A stretch of 64,000 nucleotides of DNA, from NCBI RefSeq assembly GCF_029784155.1, contig NC_073692.1, positions 334,013,920 through 334,077,919 of the forward strand. Direction: 5' to 3'. The translations under genes and the position numbers were made by a program. This DNA is from Uranotaenia lowii (lineage: Eukaryota > Arthropoda > Insecta > Diptera > Culicidae). The notes under the pieces were generated by a model, which saw only the letters and a list, made by a program, of their open reading frames with translations, did not search any database and was not told the origin of the DNA. Shown here one piece after another: positions 10,691 through 21,100 of the stretch; positions within the stretch are counted from its first letter, which is position 1, and every line of letters starts with the position of its first letter.

Positions 10691-11744
10691 GTTTTGGTAA
10701 TGTTCCTTTGTAAAACAACCTTCTATTCTTGATACCTATTTTTAAGCGGGCCACAGATTACACAACATTTGTACAAATGCGATTTGTATCGTGTTTTGCA
10801 CTGCTTGTATGAGCGCCCAAACGGTTTGAGTATAATCGGTCAGGTTCGAAATATTTTGTATAAACCATTCTCCCAGCCGGGGAGAAGTTGGGGATTTGTT
10901 GTTGTTGTTGTTACTATTTTCGTCAGCAATCGTTTGTGTTCGCGTTTTATATGATGTTATAAGATTGTAGAAATTATATAAGTATATACCAGTCCACCCT
11001 AAGGCGAACAGGTGCTAATATTAATTTCGGGACTGTTACCCAAAATTAAAGATCATGTGAAGGGATGGCAACACGAGGTACAACCTCAAATTCGAATGAC
11101 TCAAGCCGAAGGACTAGACCCTCACATCGCATATTTCTATAGTGATGGTAAGTCCCGTCACGCCCAACGATAGATTCTCAAGCACAGATTGCTCTGAGAA
11201 GGGGAAAACGACACGGGAGGGAACGCGGACGATGTATGCACACCATCTCATCTTCTCACGTGCCGTTCGTGCTCAGGGAGCTTTTTCTAAGCACGAACGA
11301 CAGGAGAGAATTTCGCCCGTGGAAGCAAATTGAATCCAATAGGACAAATGCTACTGAGTCCTCTCGAGCTTTAAGCTCTCGGGCTTGGTTTTTTTGTTCC
11401 CTTTTCTCTTCCTCTCTCCAGATCTAACGTTGCGCGATGAAAACTTTTCATTCGCATCGAAAAATCTGTGCAATTGTTGCGTTGTTGTTGTTGTTGGGGT
11501 TGGTGTCTAGAAAAAAACAAGGACGGCTTGGAAGTCAATCCGAACTTTCACTTGCTGGAGCCAGTGGAAAATAACAACCAAACAGTAGCGCCACCAAGCC
11601 CTCCATAGTAGAGTTTGAAGCATTTGGTTTTTTTTTGGAACATGCATATAAAGCTAAAAAGCTAATAATAATATTCGACAAAGTTGAATGAAGAAACAGA
11701 TAAAACTATCCGAATTAACCATTTTGGCCAGGTTGACAAAGGAA
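10691..11744. other. Non-array interior of the hAT element
   Basis: This stretch separates minisatellite blocks 2 and 3. It holds the second copy of the 37 bp repeat (10979-11015), GTT/TTG runs near 10900 and 11480, and a short palindromic patch near 11360-11385 (ctctcgagctttaagctctcgg). The small ORFs here show no domain, and I cannot assign this DNA to a family. Confidence 0.35.
10979..11015. repeat. 37 bp exact direct repeat, copy 2
   Basis: Identical to 8272-8308. Unlike copy 1 it is not directly followed by the 9-mer array; unrelated sequence (cgggactgttaccc...) follows the shared attaattt run. Confidence 0.7.
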
Positions 11745-12420
11745 AAATTACAAAATTGACAAAATTTAAAAAAAATGACAAAATAGACTAAATTGACGAA
11801 ATTGACAAACTTGACTGACTTGACATAATTCACTGATTTGACAAAAATGGCAAAATTGACAAAGTTGACAAAATCATGAAAATTGACAAAATTTATAAAA
11901 TTGACAAAATCGAGAAAATTGACAAAATCGAGAAAATTTGCAAAATTGACCAAGTTGACGATGACAAAATTGACAAAATTCACTAAATTGACAAAACTGA
12001 CAAAACTGACAAAATTGATAAAATTGACAAAATTGACAAAATTGATAGTACTGACAGAATTGACAAAATTGACTAAGACAAAATCGACTAAATTCACTAT
12101 ATCCACAAAATACATAAATTGACAAGATTGATTAAACTGGCAAAATTTACAAAATTGACCAAATTGACAAAATTGACAAAATTGCCAAAATTGAAGAGAT
12201 TGACAAATTGACAAAATCTTAGAAAATTGAAAAAATTGTTAAAATTGGCCAAATTGACAATCAGAAAATCGACAAAATTCACTAAATTGACAAAATTGAC
12301 AAAACTGACAAAATTGACAAAACTGGCAAAATTGACAAATTTGACATAAGTGACAAATTTGACAAAATTGACAAAATTGAAAAATTTGGCAATTGAAAAA
12401 ATGGCAAACTTACATAATTA
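11745..12420. repeat. GACAAAATT minisatellite, block 3
   Basis: The most homogeneous part of the array: long runs of perfect 9-mers around 11985-12075 and 12280-12340, with cgagaaaattgacaaaat and gatagtactgacagaatt variant markers shared with block 2. ORFs across it on either strand are repeat translations, not genes. Confidence 0.9.
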
Positions 12421-13734
12421 AAAATATTGCGATTTCAAAATTTTCAAAATTTTTGATTTTCAAAATTTATTCTACCGATTTTCTACGTTTCGGTATCGTA
12501 TTTTACTCTAGCAATTGAAATTTTATCCAATAATTTTATCTATGTATCCATTACTTGAGAGGTTGGATTATTTGAAATACATGGTCATGCATCATTTTTC
12601 AAATTGTATTCTTAATTTTTATACCCCTTCCATTTTGAAGTTACCATATGCTATAACTCCAAAAAGAGTAAATTGAGTTAGATTATAATGTCATAGAAAC
12701 GAAATTTTACAAGATATTCCAGAATCTAGTCATTCAAAAATCTCCAATAAAAAACTTCAAATTTTTATTTCCTAAATTCTTTTTGGATTTACTGCGTATG
12801 AAATTCATTAATCATAATTCATTTTGTGACATATGTACCCAAATATAATTTACAGGCTGTAAGAAAGGCTACAATCCACTGTCAAGTGTATTAAATCGGG
12901 TTTTTAAAGTAGAGGTCATTTGATTTTCAAAATGTCACCATAAGCTGAAAGGACATCAGATGACTTGTCGCTTCTAGTACGTTTATCACATAAGAGATTG
13001 AATTCCAGTGAAATTTGGGACAAAACATGTCAAAATCGGTGTTGAGCTATTTGAAATTGCTTTTTTTTAAGTCGAATTGGATGAATGTCTAATATTTGGT
13101 TGATGTCATCAAAAAAGTTGCCAAAAAGAACGATGATCTTTAACCTTAAGCATACAATACTTTCTACGACACATATCCACACGGCCTAGTCTGAACGATT
13201 TTTTGGAACAACTTGTAAAAAAACGGAACATTAGAATAGAAATTCAAGAGGAAAAAGAAATACAATTACTTTAAATTTAAAGTTCTTATCGAATTACAAC
13301 AGTAGTGTGCAAATCGTATCCTACGAATCAATTTACTCTAAAAATCGTTTTCTAACAGAAAATTTACAAAAATTTCAAAGAGCAATTTGATTTTTTAAAT
13401 TTTATTTAGGAAACAAATCTGAAAAAAACCGCCTAAAATCCGGAACGTTTAAAAAAATATGTGGTCATTCCGGTCAGATTCAACTTTTCTCGAATGCTTT
13501 ATTTGGTTTATGGGCAAACCTGGATATATCAAGAAAATATGGAATAAACGATAACCAAAATATAAAGCTATCTACAGTGAAAAATACACGGATTTATCTT
13601 AAATGTTTAAGTCAAACCATAAGTTTTTGATGATTTTGAAGGTTTTTCAACAAAACCTTTGGATATTTAATAAATTATCTAACATCAGTTGAAAAATTTA
13701 AGAAGTGTGTTTTTGTATAAATTTTAAATAATAA
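12421..13734. other. AT-rich non-coding interior of the hAT element, right side
   Basis: There are no ORFs of note and no recognisable transposase remnant on either strand. A patch around 12855-12890 (ggctgtaagaaaggctacaatcca) looks like dispersed-repeat sequence. Subterminal CGAATATTCGG words begin at about 13735. Confidence 0.4.
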
Positions 13735-13929
13735 ATATTCGGCCTATTCGGCCTATTCGGCCGAATACTTTGCTCAACTATTCGGTGAGCCGAATATTCG
13801 GCTTAACGGTTTTTTGGCGGTATTCGGCGCCGAATATTCGGCCAATCGAATATTCGGTACATCTCTAATCTTAATGGTGCGCTTTAGAATGTTACGCGAA
13901 CGTTATCGACCTTCTTGAAAAACATTTTT

Positions 13930-14037
13930 GACATGTCGCTTAGATTTCCCATATAGGTTCTTTAAAACACCTTCAAGTATCTTAATGATGCGTTTTGGAA
14001 TGTTACGCGAACGTTATCGACCTTCTTGAAAGAAGTT
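13930..14037. repeat. Second unit of a tandem duplication inside TIR element copy A
   Basis: The segment gacatgtcgcttag...cttcaagtatcttaatg.tgcg.ttt.gaatgttacgcgaacgttatcgacc occurs twice. The first unit is 7430-7486 plus 13876-13929, split by the hAT insertion, and the second is here. Excising the hAT element with one 8 bp duplication restores two adjacent units of roughly 108 bp. Confidence 0.7.
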
Positions 14038-14216
14038 CCATTAAAAGCGCTTAGAAGTTCCGTTATCGATAGTTTAACCTTTCAAAGGGCGATGGAAGTT
14101 CCTGAGTAACTTTTACGCGACAAGAGTCACCTGAAGTTCCCGTAATACATTTTTTCAGCCAAATGTGAACTTCGGAGTTCGGAGTTAAGTAAAAACGCGA
14201 CTTTTGGTTGCTTGGG

Positions 14217-14466
14217 TAAAACTCGTGAGATTATTCTTAAATTTTTAATTTACACATGTTCATTGACACGTGCGGCGAGATGAAACGCTAGGTAGAAGAA
14301 TTTGTAAAGGCATGAAGAATAGGCGGATAGGCAAGCATCAGATGAGCTTCGTAGGATAAAGTTTGGATAGGTGTTGAAACTGTAAGTCTAGGGCATTTTT
14401 TTATTGGAAGGCATGAAAGTGTGGTGGTACGCCTTTGCCGTACAACAGACTACTCTGTATAGGAAG
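14217..14466. other. Spacer, nothing recognised
   Basis: Short non-coding stretch between the right end of TIR element copy A and the candidate solo LTR. No gene or repeat was recognised. Confidence 0.3.
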
Positions 14467-15438
14467 TGTAACAATCCCTTATGTTACAGCCCGCTCAGTC
14501 ACATGGACTCTTCAAATAAGCACCCAGGGTCGGCTCACTAGCCCAAGTAAAAACTCAGAGTTAGAGTGCCGGAACCAAACCATTTATTAGGCTGACTTTA
14601 CTTTTTGGCACTTTCCCTGAATCCCTAACCTGTGCTTGTTCCCTAACTGATTTTCCAATATTAGACTTACGTTTTAGTGTGTGGTGTGTCGTGTAAGGGC
14701 CCGTCGATGCGCGCTGCTGCTTGCCTTGGCTCTCCGTTGTTTGGTCTAGTACCACCGTCCGTGGTCACCGCGGGTAAGACCACCCACGCTCTACTGGGGA
14801 ATTCGGTACCTCGGTGCCAAACTCCAGACTTCAGAGAGACATGTGTGCACCGATTCTACAACCACGGTACCTCTTAGAACATCCAACGGCCTTGGTCCTG
14901 TGACAGTCGACTCGGTTTACCAGCTCGATTCTGCCCGATAGAAGGACTCCCTGCTCCTAGTTTCCAGTCCCTTCTGTTCCCGTTCCTGGACCCGATAGAC
15001 CTTGTATAACTTTCTGCACTGCAGCTTAGATTTTTGGGTGTTAGCTGCCTTGAGGTCTCGATCCAAGTGGAAGAGGAAGTTGCTGATCGCAGTTTTCCCT
15101 CCTCTTGGATTTTCCTCCCGACTCGTCTAAATCGCATTTAGACGACTCCTGGAGTATTCAGGGGTGTGTCGTGGTTCGTGTGGTGTTGTAATCAGCTGTT
15201 TACAGTACCTGTCATGTGTATTGTGTATTTTAATTAATTGTGCCATTCTCCTGCAGTCCTTAGCTTTTCTTATGAAATTTCACATTATTTATTTACTTAT
15301 TTATTTATAGAATTTTTAATTACGGTTTTAATTTGTAGCTTTGCTGTGAAATTTCCTTATATCTACCCTAAACTCCTAACTAAATAAATGATTTGGTCAG
15401 CTCCTCTGGGTGCACCTTTGCTAGCGTGGCCGTAACAT
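14467..15438. mobile_element. Candidate solo LTR
   Basis: The segment runs from tgtaacaatccc to ggccgtaaca, so it has TG...CA ends with short inverted similarity (tgtaac against its inverse gttaca in cgtaaca). It is non-coding and about 970 bp, a plausible LTR size. It contains an attatttatttacttatttat AT-rich patch and several short ORFs without domains. No matching 5 bp target duplication was found at the chosen ends and there is no second copy in the window, so this stays a weak candidate. Confidence 0.25.
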
Positions 15439-16235
15439 AGTGAACGGTCACAGAAGCGTGATCGACTTTTGATCAACACATTCCTAAACACAGCAGGCCA
15501 GTTGGATTGTGTACTGTCAATACACAGTCAGGCAAAAACGTAGCACCACACCGACTTACATGTGCTTACATGTAATTTTCAATCACATCGAACATAAACT
15601 ACACACTTAATCTTTTCTCCTGTGGTCGGGAGGATTTCGGCTGTCACGCTTTGGACCCTTGTTGGATGACCTAAGTGTACCTCTGAGGCGCGGCTGTTGG
15701 ATCGTGTTGATAATTCATGAGGGAGCCGGATTTCTTGACTTGTTGGCAGCCGGCTTCAGCTTCTCTGGAATCAGCATTGTCGGTCGGTTTCGATAGTGAG
15801 ATGATGTTGTCCAAGCTACGATGTGGGTTTCCACTTGTTCTTTTTACATTTTTCAAAGGTAAAATTTTTCGAACAAAATTTTGCGCAGCAACCTGAAAAG
15901 CACGGGATAGACAAATTTCGCAACGGACTTTGAGTTTAATTGTCGCGATTTGAACGGAAAGAGAAAGAATGTTTGACAGCGACAGAGAAAAGGAAAACAA
16001 ATGGATCTAACGTACTACAGGAGCGCATCGTCTGTTTTTCAGGAGATTTCTTTGAGTTCCTGTGCACTCGAAGGAATTTCGTCTCATATTTCAGGAGCAA
16101 TGAAGTGTCACGAGATTCGAATGGATTTCAATTCGAGTTTCGTGATGTCTAAGCAATTTCCCTGTGATTCGTTAAACCATAATCCCGAGCGGAATAATTG
16201 CAGTTTTAGTGTGTACACAGCATGTGTGATTGGAT
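15439..16235. other. Unassigned non-coding stretch
   Basis: The reading frames here (for example at 15671-16000 minus and 15940-16240 plus) show no family motif. The junction to the Jockey-like RT fragment lies at about 16236-16250. Probably degraded repeat DNA. Confidence 0.3.
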
Positions 16236-16525
16236 TCTAGCTAACTCCTATTTTAAAACCTGGAAAAAGTGCTTCAGAGCCTTCAAGTTATCGACCAATT
16301 AGTTTGCTCCCTTCTTTAAGTAAACTATTTGAGAGAGTTATTTTGAACAGAATGATGATTCACATTAATCAGAATTCTATTTTCCCTGATGAACAATTTG
16401 GTTTTCGTCATGGACATTCTACTACACATCAACTTTTGAGTGTAACTAATATGATTAACGCTAGCAAATCTGAGGGTTATTCAACTGGTGTTGCTCTTCT
16501 TGATATTGAAAAAGCTTTTGACAGT

Positions 16526-16924
16526 TGTTCGCGCACATAAGGGCGATTCCGGGGTTGGTCGTGGTCCAGAACTTTCAATTTGCATGCAGGTTGATTCTTT
16601 TCCGGGGTCACTAAACTCGCGAGTGTGATATGGTCACTAAAAAGTCCAATTGTTAAAAATTACCAAACACACTTTATTGCGGGGTATAAGTAAAAACTAT
16701 ATTTCTTGAGAGAACAACACGCGGCGGTGGTATATTCGGAACTAATTTATTCTTCTACCTACGATTCAATAGAACCTAGCTGGAGTACACAATAGTGTTC
16801 GGAAAGGCCTTCTTGTGAGTGCCTTATCTACCTAAGTAGACAAAGGGGATCTACTCTGATCTCGACGAGTAGTACGCGACCAGTAGTAGTGAATTAGGGT
16901 GGCTACAATTATTTGGCTTTAACA
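16526..16924 (-). repeat. 3' LTR of the BEL/Pao element
   Basis: Starts tgttcgcgcacataa and ends ggctttaaca (plus-strand reading); same length and apparently the same sequence as 24353-24751. Because the element is on the minus strand, this left copy is its 3' LTR. Confidence 0.95.
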
Positions 16925-18149
16925 TACGCCGGCCGCCTTGGAATCTATCTGATTTCAAAAACATGTACAAAAATTTAAATCAGGTTTTTAACCTCCTAGC
17001 TAGACAATTTGCTGGTTTTGGTATTCTTATCTAACAATTTATCAATAAAAGCTAACATTCAAAACATTCGAATCTACTTGGATTCTTCAATTTCACAATT
17101 GCACTATAGTTGCAAAGATGCATTTTGGAACTGCAACCGTTGCATTTTCGCCTCCTCGTTGCTTCGATGCTGGAACGGACCTGGGGTGCCATGCTGGATT
17201 GCTGGCTAGACAGGACCTCGATGTGGACTGTATATGACTGTTGTGATGCTGCTACTTCGTCAGTGGTGGGCACCGTCTTCTGCTACGATATGGTTATCTG
17301 CTTGGGACACCGAACGGACCTTTCGATGCTGTGTGGATTGGATTCTTTGGACCTTCTTCTGGTTCCGGACTCGGACTGGCCTGAACCCCGACGACCTTCT
17401 GGACCTGAACTCGGAATGCCTCGGATTCCGACCTTCTTCGGGCTCTGGGGTGTTACGACCATCGGTGGGACCACTTCCGGGAACGGCGGACGCCTCATCA
17501 ATCGACACATGAAATCATAGGGAGCTTTTTAAAAGGAAATGATTAACATTTAAGCGACTTGCCTGGAACGGAGGCCCAAAGGCCTCCGCTTCCGCCCCCT
17601 GCTGCTGTGCCGACGCTCGATGGTTCTGAGATAGGTGAAGTGGTGCTGATGTCGTGGAGATGTCGAGGTGATGTCGCTGTGAAGACCTCGCTTGGATGTT
17701 GGCTGGAGAGGTAACGGTGAGCTCTACCGTCTTCGATTGCTGATGGTTTGACCTGATAAGAACCGTACTCTGGCGATGGTACAAGAACATTGCATGTTGC
17801 TTGGAGGTTGATCAGTCCCCCGAACAGCGTGCGTGATTATCAAACTTGATCTGCATAAATTCAAAAGGGAAACCAAACGATTCACAGGACACCACATATC
17901 GACCATGCATTTTCCCGAAAGTTGAGCCCTCATGCTTGAACCAGGTGTGTAGTGTTCGGTGTGGATAACGGTGTTCTCTTGGCAACTTCTTCGGTGGATG
18001 GACCCGACCCGGCGGGTCCGGGTGGACGACAACTGGAGGACAAAACATTCTCTGAGTTTTTTCGAATATCATTATAAAAAAAATACTTAACTGGACTGCG
18101 GGAGCCATCTGACTCCCGCAGGTGCTCCAGCACCTTCGTTGGAGGAGAA
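16925..18149 (-). other. 3' untranslated region of the BEL/Pao element
   Basis: About 1.2 kb between the polyprotein stop and the 3' LTR. Overlapping short ORFs occur on both strands (17110-17520 plus, 17515-17790 and 17812-18201 minus), but none has a domain and none is favoured by context. There is no recognisable envelope-like ORF. Confidence 0.5.
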
Positions 18150-21100
18150 TTAATTCTCCCCATCGGCGTTTGGAGGGTTGTTCGGCATTGGAAGAACACA
18201 TATCTTGGAGATCGCTCTTCCGTATATGCCGTCTTTCGTTCGCACATTTACGACTCGGATATTTCCATCAGGACCTCGGAAAACGTCGGTTACTCGTCCC
18301 AATGGCCATCGCAATGGCGGTATTTGCTCGTTGACTATCAGCACCATCGTACCTCTGGAGATGTTATCCCTTTTTCTGGTCCACTTGGTTCTGGTTTGGA
18401 GATCTGAGAGGTATAGTTTGGACCATTTCTTCCAAACTAACTGGGTATACTTCGTCGACTTCTGCCACATGCTCAGACGGTTGTCTGAGGTATCCTCCAG
18501 ATCTGGTTCTTCGAGAGCGATAAGCGGACGTTGGGTTAAGAAATGCCCAGGAGTGAGGGCCTCGAAATCGTCAGGATCATCGCTCAAGGGGGTAAGAGGG
18601 CGTGAATTCAAAACCGCTTCCGTTTGAGCCAAAACCGTAGTCATTTCGTCGTATCGCAGAATTCTGGATCCAATCGTTCTTTTGAAAGCGCCTTTGAAGG
18701 ATTTCACCGCCGCTTCCCACAATCCCCCGAAATTTGGTGAACGGGCAGGGATGAATTGGAAGTTGATATCTTCTTGGTAAGCTTGCGTCGTCACACCATC
18801 TTGGAACTGCTGGCTTCGGAATAGCCGTTGAAGATCCGCAATCTCTCGACTAGCCCCGACAAAGTTCCTCCCATTGTCGCACATGATGAGAGTCGGTTTT
18901 CCTCGTCTGCCAATAAATCTCTTCAAGGCTCCCAAAAAACTTCCGGTACTGAGGTCAGCGACTAGCTCCAAGTGGACTGCCTTGGTTACTAGGCACACGA
19001 AAATGGATACGAAGCACTTGATCGGAGAACCACGACGATGGGGATAAGTCAGCGCAAATGGGCCGCAGTAATCTACTCCCACTTTCAGAAATGGAGGTGC
19101 TGGATTGACGCGTACTGGTGGTAGATCTGCCATAAGCTGCTCGAGAATTTTCGGTTTTGCTCTGAAGCATGGGATGCAACTATGGATAGTTTTCCGCGCC
19201 AAACCGCGAAGGCTGGTAATCCAGAATTTTCCGCGAACACTGGCGATAAGAAGCTGCTGCCCAGCGTGGTAGAGGGAATCGTGATAGTGTTGGACAATCA
19301 TTGCAGAAAGCGGATGATGGTGGTCCAGAATTACTGGATGCTTACGATTTTCAGACACAGGGGCATTCGCTAACCGGCCGCCGACCAAAAGTATTCCGTC
19401 TACGAGATGTGGATTTAACCTACAAATCCTCGATGAAGTTCTTACTTCCTTTGATTTGTCCAAATCTTTAATTTCTTGGCTAAAGCATTCGCTTTGAGCC
19501 ACTTTGACCAGGATTTTCTTTGCTCCATTGAGCTCTTCGAAGGAAAGATTGCCCGTCTTTCGAGATGTTCGATTCTTCTTTTGGGAGTTGTGGCGGAAAC
19601 GTTGAAACCAGGATACTAAGCGCACTAACTGCGAGAACTTAGACTTCAAAGAAAACAATTCATTTGGTTCAACGCTTTGAATGGGCAACGATACGGATAC
19701 TTTTTCTTCTAACGTAGTTTTATCGAACTGTTCTGGTGTCATTTCATTCACCTCAGGCCAAGTGTCACGGGTTTGCTTCAACCAAAGTGGCCCTTCAAAC
19801 CAAAGCGGCTGATATTGGAGTTGAACGGGAGTCATCCCACGGGAAATGATGTCAGCCGGGTTTTCAGAACCAGGAACATGATGCCAGCTTCCTTTTTTCG
19901 TCAAATGCTGGATTTCGGAGACCCGGTTTGCCACAAAGGCTTGCCAGCGAGATGGAACGGATGCCAACCAACACTTCACGATAGTAGAATCAGTCCAAAA
20001 AAAGCTCTGAACGTCAATGGACGTAGCCTTGCAAAATTTCTCGTACAAATGACTCAACAAGAGTGCAGACGACAGTTCAAGCCTGGGAATGGACTGCTTT
20101 CGTTTTTTCCTTTTGAGATCTTCAATCGGAGCGACTCTGGACTTGGATAACAATAATCGCACTGAGGTGGAACCATCTTCGTGAATGCAACGTAGATACA
20201 GGCATCCCCCGTACGCCTTCTCCGAGGCGTCACAAAATCCGTGTAGTTGTGCCTCACAAATTCGAGCGAATCCCACCCAACGTGGAATCGAAAAACGATC
20301 GAGTGACGAAAAGTTTCTACGGTATTCTACCCAGAAGTTCTGCATACTTTCTGTCAAGGGCTCATCCCAGCCGCACTGAATCTGCCAAAGTGATTGGATG
20401 AAGATCTTGGCTTGCACGATGACAGGACCTACCAGTCCAAGAGGATCAAACAGTTTGGAGGCATCCGATAACACAATTCTTTTGGTGATTATCGATGCAG
20501 AACTCCACTTCGGCGGGCGAAAATGGAATAGATCCGTGCTAGGCTCCCAAACCAGGCCAAGGGTGGTTACGGTGGAAGAGGAATCCAGCTCTAGCGTACT
20601 TCCACTACTTCGTAGTTCAGCTGGAATCTCAGCCAATATTTCCTCACAGTTCGAGTTGAATTTACGTAACACAAATCCAACAGAACTTAAAAGATCGCTT
20701 AGCTCTCTCACCGCTCGTTTCCCTTCTTCAGGGGTATCCACTCCCGTTAACGCATCGTCCATGTAAAAATCCTTTTTCACGATCCTAGAGGCTAGTGGGT
20801 GACTATGCAGTCCATCTTCTGCCAGCTTCAGAAGGCATCGAGTAGCTAAGAACGGGGCACTTGCTGTGCCGTACGTAACGGTCGTTAGCTTATAGATTCG
20901 TAGCGGTTCTGACGGCGAGTCCCTCCAAAGAATGCACTGATAACGTTGATCTGCTTCCGCTAGGTTTATCATCCGGTACATTTTAGCTATATCTGCCACT
21001 ATAGCATATTGGTGCAATCTGAACCGGGTAACGATCGAGAGCATATCGTCTTGCACTATGGGCCCAACCAGTAGACCATCGTTGAGGGAAACACCTGACG

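Larger units (their letters stand above)
7487..13867. mobile_element. hAT-type non-autonomous DNA transposon, 6.4 kb
   Basis: The element starts tagagatgtaccgaata and ends with the exact reverse complement (tattcggtacatctcta). It is flanked by a perfect 8 bp duplication ATCTTAAT (7479-7486 and 13868-13875). An 8 bp target duplication and a TAGAG-type terminus fit the hAT superfamily. Both subterminal regions are packed with CGAATATTCGG/GCCGAATA words in both orientations (7505-7600 and 13735-13860), as is typical for transposase-binding subterminal repeats. No hAT transposase or BED/dimerisation domain was found. The interior is mainly the GACAAAATT minisatellite, a poly(A)-ended insertion and unrecognised AT-rich DNA. 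The stretch at about 7730-7920 looks like a dispersed culicid repeat, from memory only. Confidence 0.85.
6787..14216. mobile_element. CCCAAGCAACC-TIR element, copy A (interrupted by a hAT element)
   Basis: The outer ends are cccaagcaaccagaatt on the left and cttttggttgcttggg on the right, i.e. inverted CCCAAGCAACC(A)AAAG. Without the nested insertion the element is about 1.04 kb. Related copies at 40688-44448 and 46454-47341 share the ends, a subterminal run (left: ttcca.ag...gctta.tcagc; right: tttactcagccaaatgtgaactt-like) and a tRNA-like module in the same orientation. It is non-coding. The flanking dinucleotide is TA on both sides here, but the other copies do not agree, so the target-duplication length is unresolved. 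Confidence 0.75.

Noticed and set aside
9900..12282. Several ORFs of 60-186 codons rich in NFVNFV, QFCQFC or KLTKLT
   Set aside because: They are translations of the 9-mer minisatellite; a period divisible by three keeps most frames open. No start context, domain or splice structure supports a protein.
8325..12420. CRISPR-like array
   Set aside because: Repeats are contiguous 9-mers with no unique spacers, in a eukaryotic genome.
17110..17520. 136-codon plus-strand ORF within the BEL element
   Set aside because: It lies antisense in the 3' untranslated region of the element and overlaps several equally good frames on both strands; no domain.
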